Positions 1-6,992 of a stretch of 64,000 bases of DNA are shown here, piece by piece. The stretch comes from VMCP01 sp964527775 (GTDB lineage Bacteria > Bacteroidota > Bacteroidia > NS11-12g > UBA955). The notes beneath the pieces are model-generated. The model had not been told where the DNA came from, made no database searches, and saw nothing but the letters and a program-made list of their open reading frames with translations. The translations under genes and the position numbers were made by a program. How positions within the stretch are numbered: position 1 is the first letter of the stretch; every line of letters starts with the position of its first letter. The stretch lies in contig CAZGQS010000004.1 of assembly GCA_964527775.1 (NCBI GenBank), forward strand, positions 62,001 through 126,000. The letters run 5' to 3'.

Positions 1-195
1 GATTGTAAGTTTGGCGAATGTATTCAATGGGATGGTAGCAATTTAACGCATGGAAATAAAATCAATTCCACCGGCAAGACAAGAGTGAGTGTTGATTTTC
101 GTGTGATGCCTTATTCACGGTATGAACCAAGCAATCATGGTTCAATAAATATGAAGATTAAATTTGAAATTGGCGGTTATTACGAATTGATATAA
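1..195 (+). CDS. C-terminal fragment of StrG-like (phytanoyl-CoA dioxygenase-type) protein
   Basis: The reading frame is open from base 1 to the TAA at 193-195, so only the last 64 residues are visible and the start lies outside the window. The tail contains THGN, then N-STGKTRVSVDFRV, then P--RYEP. This pattern recalls the C-terminus of the StrG family, non-haem-iron oxygenase-like proteins found in streptomycin clusters and in many bacterial polysaccharide loci. In such double-stranded beta-helix enzymes the HGN histidine and TRVSVDFR arginine would be the distal metal and co-substrate ligands; that assignment is inference. It ends 1 base before the sugar transferase start, which places it in the same glycan operon. 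The family call rests on memory of the motif and only a fragment is present. Confidence 0.5.
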   Translation, partial: DCKFGECIQWDGSNLTHGNKINSTGKTRVSVDFRVMPYSRYEPSNHGSINMKIKFEIGGYYELI

Positions 196-196
196 G

Positions 197-784
197 TTGT
201 ATAAAATAGTCAAATCTACATTTGATCGGTTATTAGCATTACTGTTATTGCTGTTGTTGTTTCCGTTGCTTGTTTTATTGGTTTTGTTTTTAGGTGTGTT
301 CAAACAAGAACGACCTGGTAAGAATGGTATCATTTTTACCATTTACAAAGTTCGCACCATGGTAAAAGAAATAGAGAGAGATGGTGTAAAGTTAAGTGAT
401 GCTGAAAGAATGACTAAAGTAGGTAGATGGGTTAGAAAATTGTCATTAGATGAACTCCCGCAACTATGGAACGTTCTGAAAGGAGATATGTCCTTTATTG
501 GCCCCAGACCCTTATTACCTAAATATCTGCCACTATATAACCAAGAACAAAAAAAGCGTCATAATGTGAGACCTGGTATAACGGGTTGGGCACAAGTAAA
601 CGGCAGAAACCTAATCAGTTGGTCAGAAAAGTTTAACTTTGATTTGTATTATGTGAATCATATATCCTTTTTGTTAGATATGAAGATATTAATCATGACA
701 ATCAATAAAGTGATAAAACGAGAAGGAATTAATTCGGGAGAGAATATTACAATGGGAGAGTTTAAAGGGAATTTAGATGATTAA
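197..784 (+). CDS. Sugar transferase, PglC-type undecaprenyl-phosphate phosphoglycosyl transferase
   Basis: This 195-residue membrane protein would transfer a sugar-1-phosphate from a UDP-sugar to undecaprenyl phosphate, the first membrane step of glycan assembly. Residues 11-34 are an almost pure Leu/Val/Phe segment with a central proline (P23), as in the re-entrant helix of monotopic PglC enzymes. The catalytic Asp-Glu pair is D85-E86 in SLDELPQLWNV, followed by GDMSFIGPRPLL and RPGITGWAQVNGRN, all hallmarks of the family. Length fits the small PglC class and not the long WbaP class. It starts with TTG at 197, one base after the previous stop, and overlaps the downstream acyltransferase by 8 bases, so translation is probably coupled. 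The sugar substrate is inferred from the PglD/PglE-like neighbours to be an amino or N-acylated deoxysugar. Confidence 0.9.
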   Translation: MYKIVKSTFDRLLALLLLLLLFPLLVLLVLFLGVFKQERPGKNGIIFTIYKVRTMVKEIERDGVKLSDAERMTKVGRWVRKLSLDELPQLWNVLKGDMSFIGPRPLLPKYLPLYNQEQKKRHNVRPGITGWAQVNGRNLISWSEKFNFDLYYVNHISFLLDMKILIMTINKVIKREGINSGENITMGEFKGNLDD

Positions 785-1424
785 ATCTAGTTTTGCTATT
801 TATGGTGCTAGTGGATTTGGAAGGGAGGTTTTTTGTTATCTTCGAGAGAATCAAGCTAGAATTAATCAACCTTGGGATTTTATAGGATTTTTTGATGATG
901 GTACACCTATAAATACGGGATACTTAAAATATGGAAGTATTTTGGGAGGAATAGAAATACTGAATAATTGGAGCGAAGAATTAAATGTAATTATTGCAAT
1001 TTCTAATCCTGAAATTAGAAGTTTCATTTATTCTAAAATAATAAATGATAAAATAAAATTTCCGAATTTAATAAATTCCGATGTAATAATCTTCGATAAA
1101 GATATTAATCACTTTGGAAAGGGAAATATAATCTTTTCTAAATGTAACTTCAGTGTCGATACTTATGTAGGCGATTTTAATATTTTCAACGGGTCAATTA
1201 GTATTGGTCACGATTCGATGATTGGAAGTTATAACTCATTTATGCCGGGTTCAAAGGTTTCGGGAATGGTTAAAATTGGAAACGGCAATCAATTTGGAAT
1301 GAATAGTACGATGATCCAGGGGATTTCCATTGGAAACAAGAATGTAATAGCCCCAAATACGTTTTTAACAAAAAGTATAGGTGATCAAGGTACTTATTAC
1401 AGTGCAATCTTAAAAAAATTATAA
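777..1424 (+). CDS. NeuD/PglD-family sugar O/N-acyltransferase
   Basis: This 215-residue protein has the two-part NeuD/PglD layout. An N-terminal Rossmann-like sugar-nucleotide domain carries YGASGFGREV at residues 9-18. The C-terminal half is a left-handed beta-helix built of hexapeptides (IGNGNQFG, IGNKNVIA). The general-base histidine of PglD corresponds to H145 in SIGHDSMIG. PglD acetylates the 4-amino group of a UDP-amino sugar with acetyl-CoA. Here the next gene is an acyl carrier protein followed by acyl-building enzymes, so the donor may be an acyl-ACP; that is inference. The C-terminus (YYSAILKKL) departs from the usual VGNPAK-type ending. It overlaps pglC-like by 8 bases and leaves 2 bases to the ACP gene. 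Confidence 0.85.
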   Translation: MIKSSFAIYGASGFGREVFCYLRENQARINQPWDFIGFFDDGTPINTGYLKYGSILGGIEILNNWSEELNVIIAISNPEIRSFIYSKIINDKIKFPNLINSDVIIFDKDINHFGKGNIIFSKCNFSVDTYVGDFNIFNGSISIGHDSMIGSYNSFMPGSKVSGMVKIGNGNQFGMNSTMIQGISIGNKNVIAPNTFLTKSIGDQGTYYSAILKKL

Positions 1425-1426
1425 AT

Positions 1427-1663
1427 ATGGATTTAAATAGTTTTATTAAAAACATGGCCGATCAATTCGATGAATTAAATGGTTTGGAATTATCTGAGAG
1501 TACGAATTTTAAAACTCTAGAAGATTATTCATCATTAACAGCTTTAAATATTATTAGCATGATAGATGATGAATATGGTGTTTATTTAAAAGGTGATGAC
1601 ATTCGAAATTCAAATTCAATTTTGGACTTGTTTGAAATTGTAAAAGTAAAAAGTCAAGGTTGA
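1427..1663 (+). CDS. Acyl carrier protein of the glycan cluster
   Basis: This 78-residue acidic protein has the size and helix pattern of an acyl carrier protein. The attachment serine for 4'-phosphopantetheine is most likely S36 in DYSSLTALNIISMI, where the usual Asp-Ser-Leu reads Ser-Ser-Leu. The following helix (IDDEYGVYL) and the final helix (ILDLFEIVKV) match ACP helices II-IV. It lies 2 bases after the acyltransferase, and its TGA overlaps the TTG start of the next reductase. A dedicated ACP inside a polysaccharide operon suggests an acyl group made for sugar decoration and not for membrane lipid. The non-canonical motif could mean a specialised phosphopantetheinyl transferase interaction or reduced modification. 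Confidence 0.8.
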   Translation: MDLNSFIKNMADQFDELNGLELSESTNFKTLEDYSSLTALNIISMIDDEYGVYLKGDDIRNSNSILDLFEIVKVKSQG

Positions 1664-2406
1664 TTAATTATAGTCAGTTTATAAATAAAACTGCTTTAAT
1701 AACTGGTTCTAGTTCTGGAATTGGAAAAGATTTGGCTATTGTCTTATCTAAACTTGGTTGCAGAATAATTTTACATGGCACAAACGAGATAAAATTGACA
1801 GAAGTTAATAAACTACTAGAAGGTCATGATAATCAAATATTACAATTAAATTTTAATGATGAATTAAATTTTAATTCTATCCTAAAAGAATTGCCCAACA
1901 TTGATTTCTTTGTAAATTGTTCAGGGGCAACTCATTCTACAACTCTGAGAAATTTAAATTTTGAAAAGTCGAAAGTAATTTTCAATGTCAATTTATTTAG
2001 TCCAATTGACTTTTTAACGGCGTTAGTCAAAGGAAATAAAATTAACACTGAAGGGAGTGTAGTATTTATTACTTCTATTGCAGGTAAAACAAGGTTTTCA
2101 ATTGGTAATTTGATTTATGGTATGAGCAAAGCCGCAGTCGAAGGATTTAGCGCATGGTGTGCACCAGAATTGGCGAAAAATAAAATTAGAGTTAATTGTA
2201 TTGCCCCTGGTTTAATTGAAACAGGTTTCAGCAATGGAACCGTGATATCTGAGGAACAGTATAAATTGCACGCAGACGATTATCCATTGGGGCGAATAGG
2301 AATGTCAGATGACGTGATTGGCGCCATATTATTTTATCTTTCTGAAAATTCAAAGTGGGTTACAGGTACTTCTATTAATGTTGACGGTGGCATTTCATTA
2401 ATCTAA
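1660..2406 (+). CDS. SDR oxidoreductase, FabG-like ketoacyl-ACP reductase
   Basis: This is a 248-residue classical short-chain dehydrogenase/reductase. The cofactor motif TGSSSGIG is at residues 15-22, the structural Asn at about 111, the catalytic Ser near 139 (FITSIAG), and Tyr153-Lys157 lie in YGMSKAA. The C-terminus WVTGTSINVDGG is typical of FabG-type enzymes that reduce 3-ketoacyl-ACP to 3-hydroxyacyl-ACP with NADPH. It begins with TTG at 1660 overlapping the ACP stop, and ends 2 bases before a degenerate SDR. Its position between an ACP and ketoacyl-ACP synthases supports action on an ACP-bound acyl chain, but SDRs of this type can also act on sugar nucleotides, so the substrate is inferred. 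Confidence 0.85.
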   Translation: MINYSQFINKTALITGSSSGIGKDLAIVLSKLGCRIILHGTNEIKLTEVNKLLEGHDNQILQLNFNDELNFNSILKELPNIDFFVNCSGATHSTTLRNLNFEKSKVIFNVNLFSPIDFLTALVKGNKINTEGSVVFITSIAGKTRFSIGNLIYGMSKAAVEGFSAWCAPELAKNKIRVNCIAPGLIETGFSNGTVISEEQYKLHADDYPLGRIGMSDDVIGAILFYLSENSKWVTGTSINVDGGISLI

Positions 2407-2408
2407 CA

Positions 2409-2984
2409 TTGGAAGAAAAATATATATTTATTATTGGTGGACAGCACTTAGAGGTTAATAAAGTAATTAACCTTTTATCTAATGCTCATTTTAAGATTCA
2501 TTATTATACCAATTATTTCTCAAGCGATTTATTTGAAATTAGTAAAAAAAGTAACGTTGAAATATTTGAAATTGATTGTTACGAAAATATGGTAGTAAAT
2601 CATTTTTATTTAGGAGGTATCTTTTTGAATCGAGTTCCAGAAAACTTGAGCCACAGTAGTTTTTTAGGTATTACCAGTGTTGAAATACGGAATTGTATTA
2701 ATGAAAATATGTTTTTTCATTTGGGTTTTATGAAGTCAATCTTAAAACAGAAAAAGACAAAATATTTGCGTAGAATATTTTTTGTAAAATTTGATTTTAA
2801 CAGACCTAATTTCAATAATATCCTTGAAAATATATATAAGGTTTTAATATCGTTTGCTAAGTTAGAATTTGATCCCATTGGAGTAAGATTAAATCAAGTG
2901 AATTTGGATTCTGAATCACTTTATTTTGGTAAAGTATTAAGAGAGATTTTATTAGGGGATTTAAATAGTACTGACTCTAAATAA
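2409..2984 (+). CDS. Degenerate SDR-like protein of unknown function
   Basis: This 191-residue protein has no clearly recognised family, but its layout follows a shortened SDR. A beta strand at the start (YIFIIGG) replaces the glycine-rich TGxxxGIG. Residues 92-111 resemble the helix bearing the structural Asn. Residues 141-166 (IYKVLISFAKLEF-PIGVRLNQV) resemble the SDR segment Y-x-x-x-K ... A-E-x-x-x-x-G-I-R-V-N. The catalytic Tyr-x-x-x-Lys spacing and the cofactor loop are missing, and there is no WVTG-DGG tail. It starts with TTG 2 bases after an intact SDR and ends 13 bases before a ketoacyl synthase. It may be a non-catalytic partner of the neighbouring reductases. The homology is proposed from pattern only. 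Confidence 0.6.
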   Translation: MEEKYIFIIGGQHLEVNKVINLLSNAHFKIHYYTNYFSSDLFEISKKSNVEIFEIDCYENMVVNHFYLGGIFLNRVPENLSHSSFLGITSVEIRNCINENMFFHLGFMKSILKQKKTKYLRRIFFVKFDFNRPNFNNILENIYKVLISFAKLEFDPIGVRLNQVNLDSESLYFGKVLREILLGDLNSTDSK

Positions 2985-2997
2985 ATATTTTTCAATA

Positions 2998-4071
2998 ATG
3001 GCGTTTTCTGAGATAAAGAACATAAAGATTAAAGCTATTGCGGCTTGTGTTCCAGAAGGTATAGTTGATAATTCTGAATTTTTTGATAAAACGGATTTTG
3101 ATAAATTTGTGAAAAATGTTGGTGTTACTCAACGTCATGTTGTTGATAATAATCAATGTACTTCTGATTTGTGTTATAAGTCAGCAATAAAAATTTTTAA
3201 TGATTTAGTAATAGACCGAAGTGATATTGAGATTTTAATTTTTGTATCTCATACCGCAGACTACAAACTTCCTTCTACTGCCTGTATTTTACAGGATAAA
3301 TTGGGTCTTTCTACTTCAACAATTGCTTTTGATGTCACCTTGGGTTGTTCGGGATTTCCTTATGGGTTACAGATTATTTCAAGTTTAATGTTATCAACTG
3401 GAATCAGGAAAGGTCTTTTATTAGTTGGAAATACTCAATCTAAATATACAACTTCAACCGATATGAGTGTATTTCCGTTATTTGCTGATGCGGGATCAGC
3501 AATTTTGTTGGAGTATGATCAAAATGCTTTGCCTTTGTATTTCAATTTAGGCACGGATGGTTCATCTTTTGCTGATATTATTGTACCAGATGGGGGAGCA
3601 AGGAATCCTGTTACATTCTCCTCTTTTGATATAGAGGAGGATGATGATGGCAACCGACGAAGCAGACTTCATGAAAGACTTAATGGAATGAACGTTTATA
3701 GCTTTGGAATTAGTACAGCACCAAGATCAATAAAGAATCTTATAGAGAAATATAATATTGATTTTAATAATATAGATTACTTTCTTATACATCAAGCAAA
3801 TAAAATGATGATTGAAAAGATTGCGAAAAAATTAGGTGTTAGCTTATCTAAAGTCCCTGTGAATATTCAAAAATTTGGCAATACTAGCGGTGCAACAATT
3901 CCACTTCTTGTTGTAACTGAAATTGACAAAACTCGTTTATTGAATAAGCAATTTATTGCATGTGGATTTGGAGTTGGTTTGTCTTGGGGTAGTGTTTACT
4001 TTAGTTTGGATAAAGAATGTCTAATCTGTGATCTTCAAGTATTGTTGAAAACTGAAAATTATGTTAGTTAA
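2998..4071 (+). CDS. 3-oxoacyl-ACP synthase III (KAS III) family protein, copy 1
   Basis: This 357-residue thiolase-fold enzyme belongs to the FabH/KAS III group, which condenses an acyl-CoA starter with malonyl-ACP. The catalytic triad is intact: Cys117 in LGCSGFPYG, His265 in HQANKMM and Asn295 in FGNTSGATIPL. It has an acidic insertion near residues 212-220 (DIEEDDDGN). It lies between the degenerate SDR and a second intact SDR and overlaps the latter by 11 bases. A second KAS III copy follows downstream. The location inside a sugar-modification operon argues for making a dedicated short acyl group, not for general fatty-acid initiation. It could alternatively act as an acyltransferase onto a sugar, as some KAS III relatives do. 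Confidence 0.88.
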   Translation: MAFSEIKNIKIKAIAACVPEGIVDNSEFFDKTDFDKFVKNVGVTQRHVVDNNQCTSDLCYKSAIKIFNDLVIDRSDIEILIFVSHTADYKLPSTACILQDKLGLSTSTIAFDVTLGCSGFPYGLQIISSLMLSTGIRKGLLLVGNTQSKYTTSTDMSVFPLFADAGSAILLEYDQNALPLYFNLGTDGSSFADIIVPDGGARNPVTFSSFDIEEDDDGNRRSRLHERLNGMNVYSFGISTAPRSIKNLIEKYNIDFNNIDYFLIHQANKMMIEKIAKKLGVSLSKVPVNIQKFGNTSGATIPLLVVTEIDKTRLLNKQFIACGFGVGLSWGSVYFSLDKECLICDLQVLLKTENYVS

Positions 4072-4768
4072 TAAGAAAAAGGTCTTGGTAGTTGGTGGTC
4101 GCGGTAATATTGGATCATCAATAATTGATGAATTAATAGATAATAAATATCAGATTTATTCTACAAGTACATCAAAATTTGATTCAATTCCTGTTAACGA
4201 CTCTTTAATACTTATAAATGAAATAACTTTAGATAAAGTTGAAAATTGTATTGCTGAAATAGAAATGGTTGATGCAGTAATATTTAGTCAAGGAATTAAT
4301 GATAAATCACCGGTTAAATTTTTAAGTACTGAAAAATTAAGTGAGGTTTTTAGTGCAAATTTTAATTATACTGTTGAATTTATGCGTTGTCTATTAAAAG
4401 CCAAAAAATTAAACAAAGAGGCATCTATTGTTTTTATCTCTTCTATTTCTGCAATTCATTACTCTGTTTCTAATGCTGCCTACAGTGCAAGTAAAGCGGC
4501 TTTGGAGGCTTATGCGAATACTTTGGTTCTGGAGTTGGCTCCTCAGCGGATAAGAGTTAATATTATAAGACCTGGACTCTTGGAAGGAAAGATGAAAGAT
4601 GCTTACGCACTTGATGATTCAATGAATGATTTTATTCAGAAAATTCCATTGAAACGCCTAGGGACTGCTCAAGATGTGGCTAATTTAACCATGTTTTTAT
4701 TGTCAGATAAATCCTCATGGATGACAGGATCAACAATTGACTTGGATGGGGGAATTAAATTTATATAA
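4061..4768 (+). CDS. SDR oxidoreductase, second copy
   Basis: This 235-residue SDR has the cofactor motif GGRGNIG at residues 12-18, catalytic Ser near 128 (VFISSISAIH), and Tyr141-Lys145 in YSASKAAL. The ending SWMTGSTIDLDGG is FabG-like. It starts with ATG 11 bases inside the preceding KAS III gene, and its stop overlaps the next KAS III start by one base (TAATG), so the KAS-SDR-KAS block is very probably translated in a coupled way. It likely reduces a 3-keto group on the ACP-bound chain. The two SDRs of the cluster are divergent and may act on different intermediates. Confidence 0.85.
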   Translation: MLVNKKKVLVVGGRGNIGSSIIDELIDNKYQIYSTSTSKFDSIPVNDSLILINEITLDKVENCIAEIEMVDAVIFSQGINDKSPVKFLSTEKLSEVFSANFNYTVEFMRCLLKAKKLNKEASIVFISSISAIHYSVSNAAYSASKAALEAYANTLVLELAPQRIRVNIIRPGLLEGKMKDAYALDDSMNDFIQKIPLKRLGTAQDVANLTMFLLSDKSSWMTGSTIDLDGGIKFI

Positions 4769-5823
4769 TGGCTAATTCGCAAATAAATAATGTTAAAATT
4801 TCTGGTGTTTCAGCGTGTGTTCCGAAACATATTGAGGAGAACAGTCTAAATAATTTATTTACAGCAGATGAATTAACTAAAGTATGTGAAACAACTGGAA
4901 TATATAGACGAAGAACTACTGTTGAAGGGGTTACGACCGCGGATTTATGTGTGAAAACTGCAAACCAATTAATATCTGATTTGAAATGGGATAAATCAGA
5001 TATTGAGGTTCTGGTTTTTGTTACACAGACCCCTGATTTTAGGAACCCCGCTACTTCTTGTATTATTCAGGACAGATTAGGATTAAAAACTTCATGTATG
5101 GCTTTGGATGTTTCTTTGGGATGCTCTGGCTATGTATACGGATTATCAATTATTGGGTCATTGATGTCGGCTGGGAAACTAAAGAAAGGTCTTTTACTGG
5201 TTGGAGATACTGCAAACCAGACTTCATCTCCTTTAGATAAAAGCAGGGCTTTACTTTTTGGGGATGCTGGTGCTGCAACAGCTTTGGAGTATGATGAAAC
5301 AGCTGAGCCTATGTTATTTGATTTTGGGACAGATGGATCAGGTTATCAGGCAATTTATACACCGCATAGTGGATTTAGAAACAGGGTTAAACCAGAGTCT
5401 TTTGAAATGGTAGATTACGGTGGCGGAGTGGTTAGAGCAAAGGTTCATTCATGGTTGGATGGATTGGAAGTATTTTCATTTGGTATCTCAAGAGCTCCAA
5501 AAACGGTGAAAAGTTTATGGGGTTACTTTGGAAAATCCGCTGAAGATTTTGATTATTTCTTATTTCATCAAGCCAACAAGCAAATGAACGAGAAAATTAG
5601 GATGAAGTTGGGTCTTCCTGCTGAGAAGGTTCCGTATAATTTGGCTGATTTTGGAAATTGTAGTTCTGCATCGATTCCGTTGTTGATGGTAACTAATCTG
5701 AAGAATGAACTAGAAGTAAAATCTTTGAATTTATTGATGTGTGGTTTTGGTGTAGGTCTATCTTGGGGAACGGCATCAATAAGTACAAAGAATATTATCT
5801 GTTCTGAATTGGTTGAATATTAA
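4768..5823 (+). CDS. 3-oxoacyl-ACP synthase III (KAS III) family protein, copy 2
   Basis: This 351-residue KAS III homologue retains the triad Cys119 (LGCSGYVYG), His267 (HQANKQM) and Asn297 (FGNCSSASIPL). It resembles copy 1 throughout, including the openings NNVKISGVSACVPK here and NIKIKAIAACVPE in copy 1, so the two are probably ancient duplicates. It shares single-base overlaps with the SDR upstream and the glycosyltransferase downstream. Keeping two full-length paralogues with intact active sites implies non-redundant roles, for instance two condensation rounds or a condensing and a transferring enzyme. That division of labour is inference. Confidence 0.88.
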   Translation: MANSQINNVKISGVSACVPKHIEENSLNNLFTADELTKVCETTGIYRRRTTVEGVTTADLCVKTANQLISDLKWDKSDIEVLVFVTQTPDFRNPATSCIIQDRLGLKTSCMALDVSLGCSGYVYGLSIIGSLMSAGKLKKGLLLVGDTANQTSSPLDKSRALLFGDAGAATALEYDETAEPMLFDFGTDGSGYQAIYTPHSGFRNRVKPESFEMVDYGGGVVRAKVHSWLDGLEVFSFGISRAPKTVKSLWGYFGKSAEDFDYFLFHQANKQMNEKIRMKLGLPAEKVPYNLADFGNCSSASIPLLMVTNLKNELEVKSLNLLMCGFGVGLSWGTASISTKNIICSELVEY

Positions 5824-6881
5824 TGTATTTTAACAAAAGATATCGCTTTCTAATTTCAATAATAAAAACCATATCTGAGCTGATTGATTTTCGCAAGAAA
5901 TTTAAGAAGATAGTTTTAAAGCTGATTCATTCTGTACTAATTGTTGATTTTCAACAAATTGGGGATATTGTGGTTTCTAGTGGTTTTATTCGGGATTTAA
6001 AAAATCAACATCCTCATCTTGAAATCTCTATTGTTGGTTTACCCTTTTTGAAGGATATCTTAGCAGACGATGACAACTTATCAAATGTAATAAACATCAA
6101 AGGTGGTTGGTTCGAGAGATTCAACAGTGTTCGTAAAATTGGAGCACAATATGATTTGGTAATTTGTCCGCGAGGTGATGTAAGGGATATCCTGATGGGA
6201 AGGATGTTATCTAAAAAGTATGTTTTAAGTTTTGATTTTTCGGGAGGAGATTTTCTTTTAGATGCTGTAGCTGATGCTGGAGAGATGAGTCATATTTCTC
6301 ATCGTCAAATACAGCTTGGTAAGTACTTGGGGTTGTATGATGATGATGTAAAGTATTCTTATTTCCTGCCAGTCAAAACATCCCTCGAAAAAAAGAAAGT
6401 AGATGAAATAGCTATTCATATTGGTTCGAGCCGAAGATTAAGGCAGTTACCAGAGTTAGAGCTGTTTAAAATTATTGAAGATTTGTTAAGTAGGGGAAAG
6501 AAAGTTACTTTTTTTGAAGCTCCAGGTTTAGCTGAAGGAATGTCTGAACGGTTATTGCAGATGTTTGGAGTGAATGATTTTAAAATTTGGAAGGGCAGCT
6601 TGAGTAATTTTATTGTTGAACTTTCGAAATTTCAAATTTTGATCACAACTGATAGTGCTCAAGCACATTTAGCTTCGGGTTGGGGACTGAATACGTTAGT
6701 GATTTTTGGTCCAAGCAAGATGGAATTTTGTCATCCAATTGGTGATAAAGTATTGAATATTAAAAAGAAAGATGTTGCTTGTTCTCCATGTACACAATAC
6801 AAATGCCTAAATAAGGAGTACCAATATTGTTACAAAGATATTCATTCACTAGTCATCAAAGAGTTGGATGGCGTGTTATGA
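5823..6881 (+). CDS. Glycosyltransferase family 9 (heptosyltransferase-like)
   Basis: This 352-residue protein resembles GT9 ADP-heptose:LPS heptosyltransferases. It has the N-terminal FQQIGDIVVSSGFIRDLK motif near residues 44-60 and the C-terminal donor-binding motif TTDSAQAHLASGWG-NTLVIFGPS, followed by a cysteine-rich CSPCTQYKCLN segment common in the family. A basic, slightly hydrophobic N-terminal extension (residues 1-40) precedes the first domain and may tether it to the inner face of the membrane. Its ATG overlaps the KAS III stop by one base, so it belongs to the same transcription unit. It probably adds a sugar to the lipid-linked or lipid A-linked glycan. The actual donor cannot be told from sequence. 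Confidence 0.85.
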   Translation: MYFNKRYRFLISIIKTISELIDFRKKFKKIVLKLIHSVLIVDFQQIGDIVVSSGFIRDLKNQHPHLEISIVGLPFLKDILADDDNLSNVINIKGGWFERFNSVRKIGAQYDLVICPRGDVRDILMGRMLSKKYVLSFDFSGGDFLLDAVADAGEMSHISHRQIQLGKYLGLYDDDVKYSYFLPVKTSLEKKKVDEIAIHIGSSRRLRQLPELELFKIIEDLLSRGKKVTFFEAPGLAEGMSERLLQMFGVNDFKIWKGSLSNFIVELSKFQILITTDSAQAHLASGWGLNTLVIFGPSKMEFCHPIGDKVLNIKKKDVACSPCTQYKCLNKEYQYCYKDIHSLVIKELDGVL

Positions 6882-6899
6882 TATGTTATATTTTATGAT

Positions 6900-6931
6900 A
6901 TTGTGTGTATAACAAAGGAGTTGTATTTTTG
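6900..6931 (+). promoter_or_regulatory. Putative Bacteroidota-type promoter (TTG / TATTTTTG)
   Basis: A TTG at 6901-6903 is separated by 20 bases from TATTTTTG at 6924-6931, which fits the phylum's TTG-N17-23-TAnnTTTG consensus. It lies in the 111-base spacer between the GT9 gene and the aminotransferase, so the aminotransferase can be transcribed independently of the upstream operon. The implied leader is about 55 bases. Confidence 0.45.
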
Positions 6932-6992
6932 TAATTCAGCTTTGGCATAAGAATTGTTTACAGGCATCTTACTTTATCTTAAAAACTAATTA

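Noticed and set aside
142..342. Minus-strand ORF of 66 residues rich in Asn/Ser.
   Set aside because: It is the antisense of the leucine-rich membrane helix of the PglC-like gene and has no start context of its own.
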